A stretch of DNA of 7,140 nucleotides from Patescibacteria group bacterium (GTDB lineage Bacteria > Patescibacteriota > Saccharimonadia > CAILAD01 > BJGX01), in the NCBI GenBank assembly GCA_009691555.1, contig SICB01000028.1:1-7140 (forward strand), read 5' to 3'. Position 1 is the first letter of the stretch, and each line of letters opens with the position of its first letter. Shown piece by piece: positions 5,553 to 7,140 of the stretch. The translations under genes were made by a program, and so were the position numbers. The notes beneath the pieces are model-generated. The model did no database searches. It had not been told where the DNA came from and worked only from the letters and a program-made list of their open reading frames with translations.

Positions 5553-6856
5553 ATTACACCAAAGCAACCACCAGAAGTGTCAATGGCCTCGTCGTGAAGG
5601 CCGAGTACGAGGGTGTTCAGCCCAAAATCGGCCAGGTCTTCTTTTTAGAAGACGAGCCCGCGGTGCGCTTTCAGGTTATCGGCATCGAAAAAAGCGATGT
5701 ATTGGTGCTACTAAATCTTAGCGAATTCAATATCAAACAAAACCAGCAGCTTTATTCGCGCGGCGAAAGCCTGCTGCTGCCAGTTGGTGAGCAGGTTATG
5801 GGTAGGGTCTTTAATAGCTTCGGGCAAGTCATCGATGGCGGCGCGCCGCTTGGCTCAGTCGATTTTGTAGCTGTCGAAGACGATGTCGATACGCACTATC
5901 GCCCGGCCGCGACCAATTCGATTATCGAGACCGGCATCAAGGTTATCGACTTTTTTGCCCCCTTCGTCAAGGGCCGTAAGGTCGGTATTATTGGCGGCGC
6001 CGGAGTTGGTAAAACCATCCTTATTACCGAGCTAATGCACAATGTCGCCAAGAGCGACAAAGAGATCTCGATGTTTGTCGGGGTCGGCGAGCGTATTCGT
6101 GAGGCCTACGAGCTGAAGCAAACACTCGACGAAAACGACACCATGAAAAACACCATTATGTACCTTGGGCAAATGAACGACTCGGCCGCCTTGCGGTTTT
6201 TGGTGGGTCGTAGCGCCGCCACCGTGGCCCGATACATGCGCGATAATACCAAAAAAGATGTGCTACTGTTTGTCGATAATGTTTATCGGTTTTTGCAGGC
6301 CGGCAACGAGCTCTCGACAATGCTCGAGGAGTCGAGCTCGGAAGGTGGCTATCAGCCGACCCTCTTTACCGACATCAGCCGATTCCAGCAAAACTTGTCT
6401 TCTTCAGACAAGGGCTCTATTACATCGGTCCAAAATATCTTTGTGCCGGCCGACGACCTGAGCGATCCGGCGGTGGTCGAAATCAACAAACAGCTCGATA
6501 GCGTTATTGTTTTGAGCCGCGAAGCTTTCGAGCAAGGCATTCGCCCGGCGGTCGATTTGTTGGCCACCAACTCATCGCTTTTGATACCCGAAATTGTTGG
6601 CAAACAGCACGCCTCGTTGGTGCTAGAAGTCCAAAAAATTCTCCAAAAGTACAAATCCCTCGAAGGCATAGTAGCAATTATTGGCCAAGGCGAACTCTCG
6701 CTAATAGACCAAAATTATTTCAAGCGTGCCCAAGAGCTCATTGCATACTTCAGCCAAGCGATGGCGGTTATGGAAAAACGCACCGGAGTGCCTGGCGAAT
6801 ATGTGCCGCGCCAAGCGATGCTCGATAAAATAGATGGTATCGTCAATGGTGCTTAG
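5549..6856 (+). CDS. atpD: F1-type ATPase beta subunit (catalytic), divergent
   Basis: Beta carries the ATP-hydrolysing sites. The P-loop GGAGVGKT (149-156, Lys155/Thr156), catalytic Glu181 with Arg182 in GVGERIRE, Walker B LLFVDN (Asp243), Arg247 in VYRF, and KGSITSVQ/PADDLSDP are all present, and several numbers match E. coli beta. Catalysis should therefore be possible. Other elements are changed. The adenine pocket Tyr and two Phe are Arg332, Met405 and Arg411. The catch loop GRMPSAVGYQ is replaced by EESSSEGGYQ (260-269). DELSEED is GELSLID (381-387). The protein stops at 435 residues, about 25 short, lacking the LPEQAFYMVG segment. GIRPAVD resembles alpha more than beta (YPAVD), but GVGER and the operon order identify it as beta. 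AAAGG (5537-5541) precedes its ATG. Two more in-frame stops follow its TAG. Confidence 0.95.
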   Translation: MNYTKATTRSVNGLVVKAEYEGVQPKIGQVFFLEDEPAVRFQVIGIEKSDVLVLLNLSEFNIKQNQQLYSRGESLLLPVGEQVMGRVFNSFGQVIDGGAPLGSVDFVAVEDDVDTHYRPAATNSIIETGIKVIDFFAPFVKGRKVGIIGGAGVGKTILITELMHNVAKSDKEISMFVGVGERIREAYELKQTLDENDTMKNTIMYLGQMNDSAALRFLVGRSAATVARYMRDNTKKDVLLFVDNVYRFLQAGNELSTMLEESSSEGGYQPTLFTDISRFQQNLSSSDKGSITSVQNIFVPADDLSDPAVVEINKQLDSVIVLSREAFEQGIRPAVDLLATNSSLLIPEIVGKQHASLVLEVQKILQKYKSLEGIVAIIGQGELSLIDQNYFKRAQELIAYFSQAMAVMEKRTGVPGEYVPRQAMLDKIDGIVNGA

Positions 6857-6883
6857 CCTTAACCCTAGGACCAACTCACCCCG

Positions 6884-7138
6884 ATGAAGCTACACGAAAC
6901 TTTTCCGCTCAAAATATACTCGCCGTTCAATACTTATTTCGAGGGGCCAGCTCTGGCGCTGAGTGCCGAAAACGCCACCGGTCCGTTCGATATATTGGCC
7001 AAGCACGAAGATTTTTTGACTATTTTATTGCCCTGTACCGTGGTCGTCCAAACAACCTCTGGCAAAAAAGAGTTTCCGATGCAAAAGGGAATTATTCAGG
7101 TCAATAACGACCAAGTTTGGTTGTTTGCCAATATCTAG
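6884..7138 (+). CDS. atpC: F1 ATPase epsilon subunit, beta-sandwich domain only
   Basis: Epsilon binds gamma and the c loop at the foot of the central stalk. The 84 residues match only the N-terminal beta-sandwich: LKIYSPFNTYFEG (9-21), GPFDIL with His41 (33-41), FLTILLPC (44-51), and MQKGIIQVNNDQVWLFANI (66-84), which corresponds to the family's GGILEV-x-x-x-x-V-x-V-L-A strands. The gene ends with a normal TAG just where the C-terminal two-helix domain should begin, so the domain that latches and inhibits the enzyme in typical 130-140-residue epsilons is absent. The stop lies two bases from the window edge; I see no sign of a frameshift, but downstream sequence is not visible. In-frame stops at 6854, 6860 and 6866 fix the ATG as the first usable start. 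The ribosome site is weak (AGGA, 13 bases upstream). Confidence 0.88.
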   Translation: MKLHETFPLKIYSPFNTYFEGPALALSAENATGPFDILAKHEDFLTILLPCTVVVQTTSGKKEFPMQKGIIQVNNDQVWLFANI

Positions 7139-7140
7139 CC

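Noticed and set aside
5549..6856. Beta gene as a non-catalytic, alpha-like duplicate because of GIRPAVD
   Set aside because: The catalytic Glu181-Arg182 pair, the beta-type P-loop and the VYRF Arg are all present, and a separate alpha with the arginine finger is in the operon.
1390..7138. Sodium-translocating N-ATPase operon
   Set aside because: N-ATPase operons start with beta and epsilon and carry atpQ/atpR-type genes; here the order is the classical one and the c-like protein has no ion site.
1390..7138. V/A-type ATPase
   Set aside because: Subunit set, lengths and motifs (beta GGAGVGKT, GVGERIRE, delta, gamma, epsilon) are F-type; no A/B subunit with the long insertion and no D/E/F subunits are seen.

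Overview
This window holds a complete operon for a divergent rotary F1-type ATPase whose membrane part is not that of a normal ATP synthase. To its left are three smaller transcription units. The compact layout, near-leaderless promoters, short subunits and the style of the epsilon (GPFDIL motif) and b/delta proteins suggest a Candidate Phyla Radiation bacterium, most likely Saccharibacteria (TM7). That assignment is an inference. TGA is used as a stop codon (delta and gamma genes), which argues against the recoded SR1/Gracilibacteria and mycoplasma codes.

Left part (1-618). Two genes read leftward. At the window edge is the first 20 codons of a protein with an export-type N-terminus, preceded by an extended -10 promoter. 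Just upstream of that promoter is a strong hairpin terminator that closes an unrecognised 129-residue gene (132-521), which has its own TTGACA/TAAAAT promoter. An intergenic region of about 100 bases then carries divergent promoters. A rightward dienelactone-hydrolase-like gene (619-1308) follows, apparently translated from a leaderless mRNA.

Right part (1339-7138). A promoter with a possible operator palindrome starts a tightly packed operon: c-like fusion protein, b-like, delta, alpha, gamma, beta, epsilon. The order matches a bacterial atp operon, but no a subunit (atpB) precedes the c position. The c-like protein has the two-helix hairpin with an R-N-P loop typical of subunit c. It also has a signal peptide and an exported domain of about 170 residues in front, and it lacks the membrane carboxylate that carries protons or sodium.

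The F1 part keeps the chemistry needed to hydrolyse ATP: the beta P-loop, catalytic Glu, Walker B Asp and the alpha Arg finger. It has nevertheless diverged. The four adenine-pocket residues of beta are replaced, the DELSEED and catch-loop segments are altered, and the beta C-terminus is short. Gamma ends in a charged tail, and epsilon is only the beta-sandwich domain.

The working hypothesis is an ATP-driven F1 motor or energiser coupled, through a c-like anchor or ring that cannot carry ions by the normal route, to protein domains on the outside of the cell. The closest described idea is the F1-like X0 ATPases of mycoplasmas, which differ in subunit make-up.
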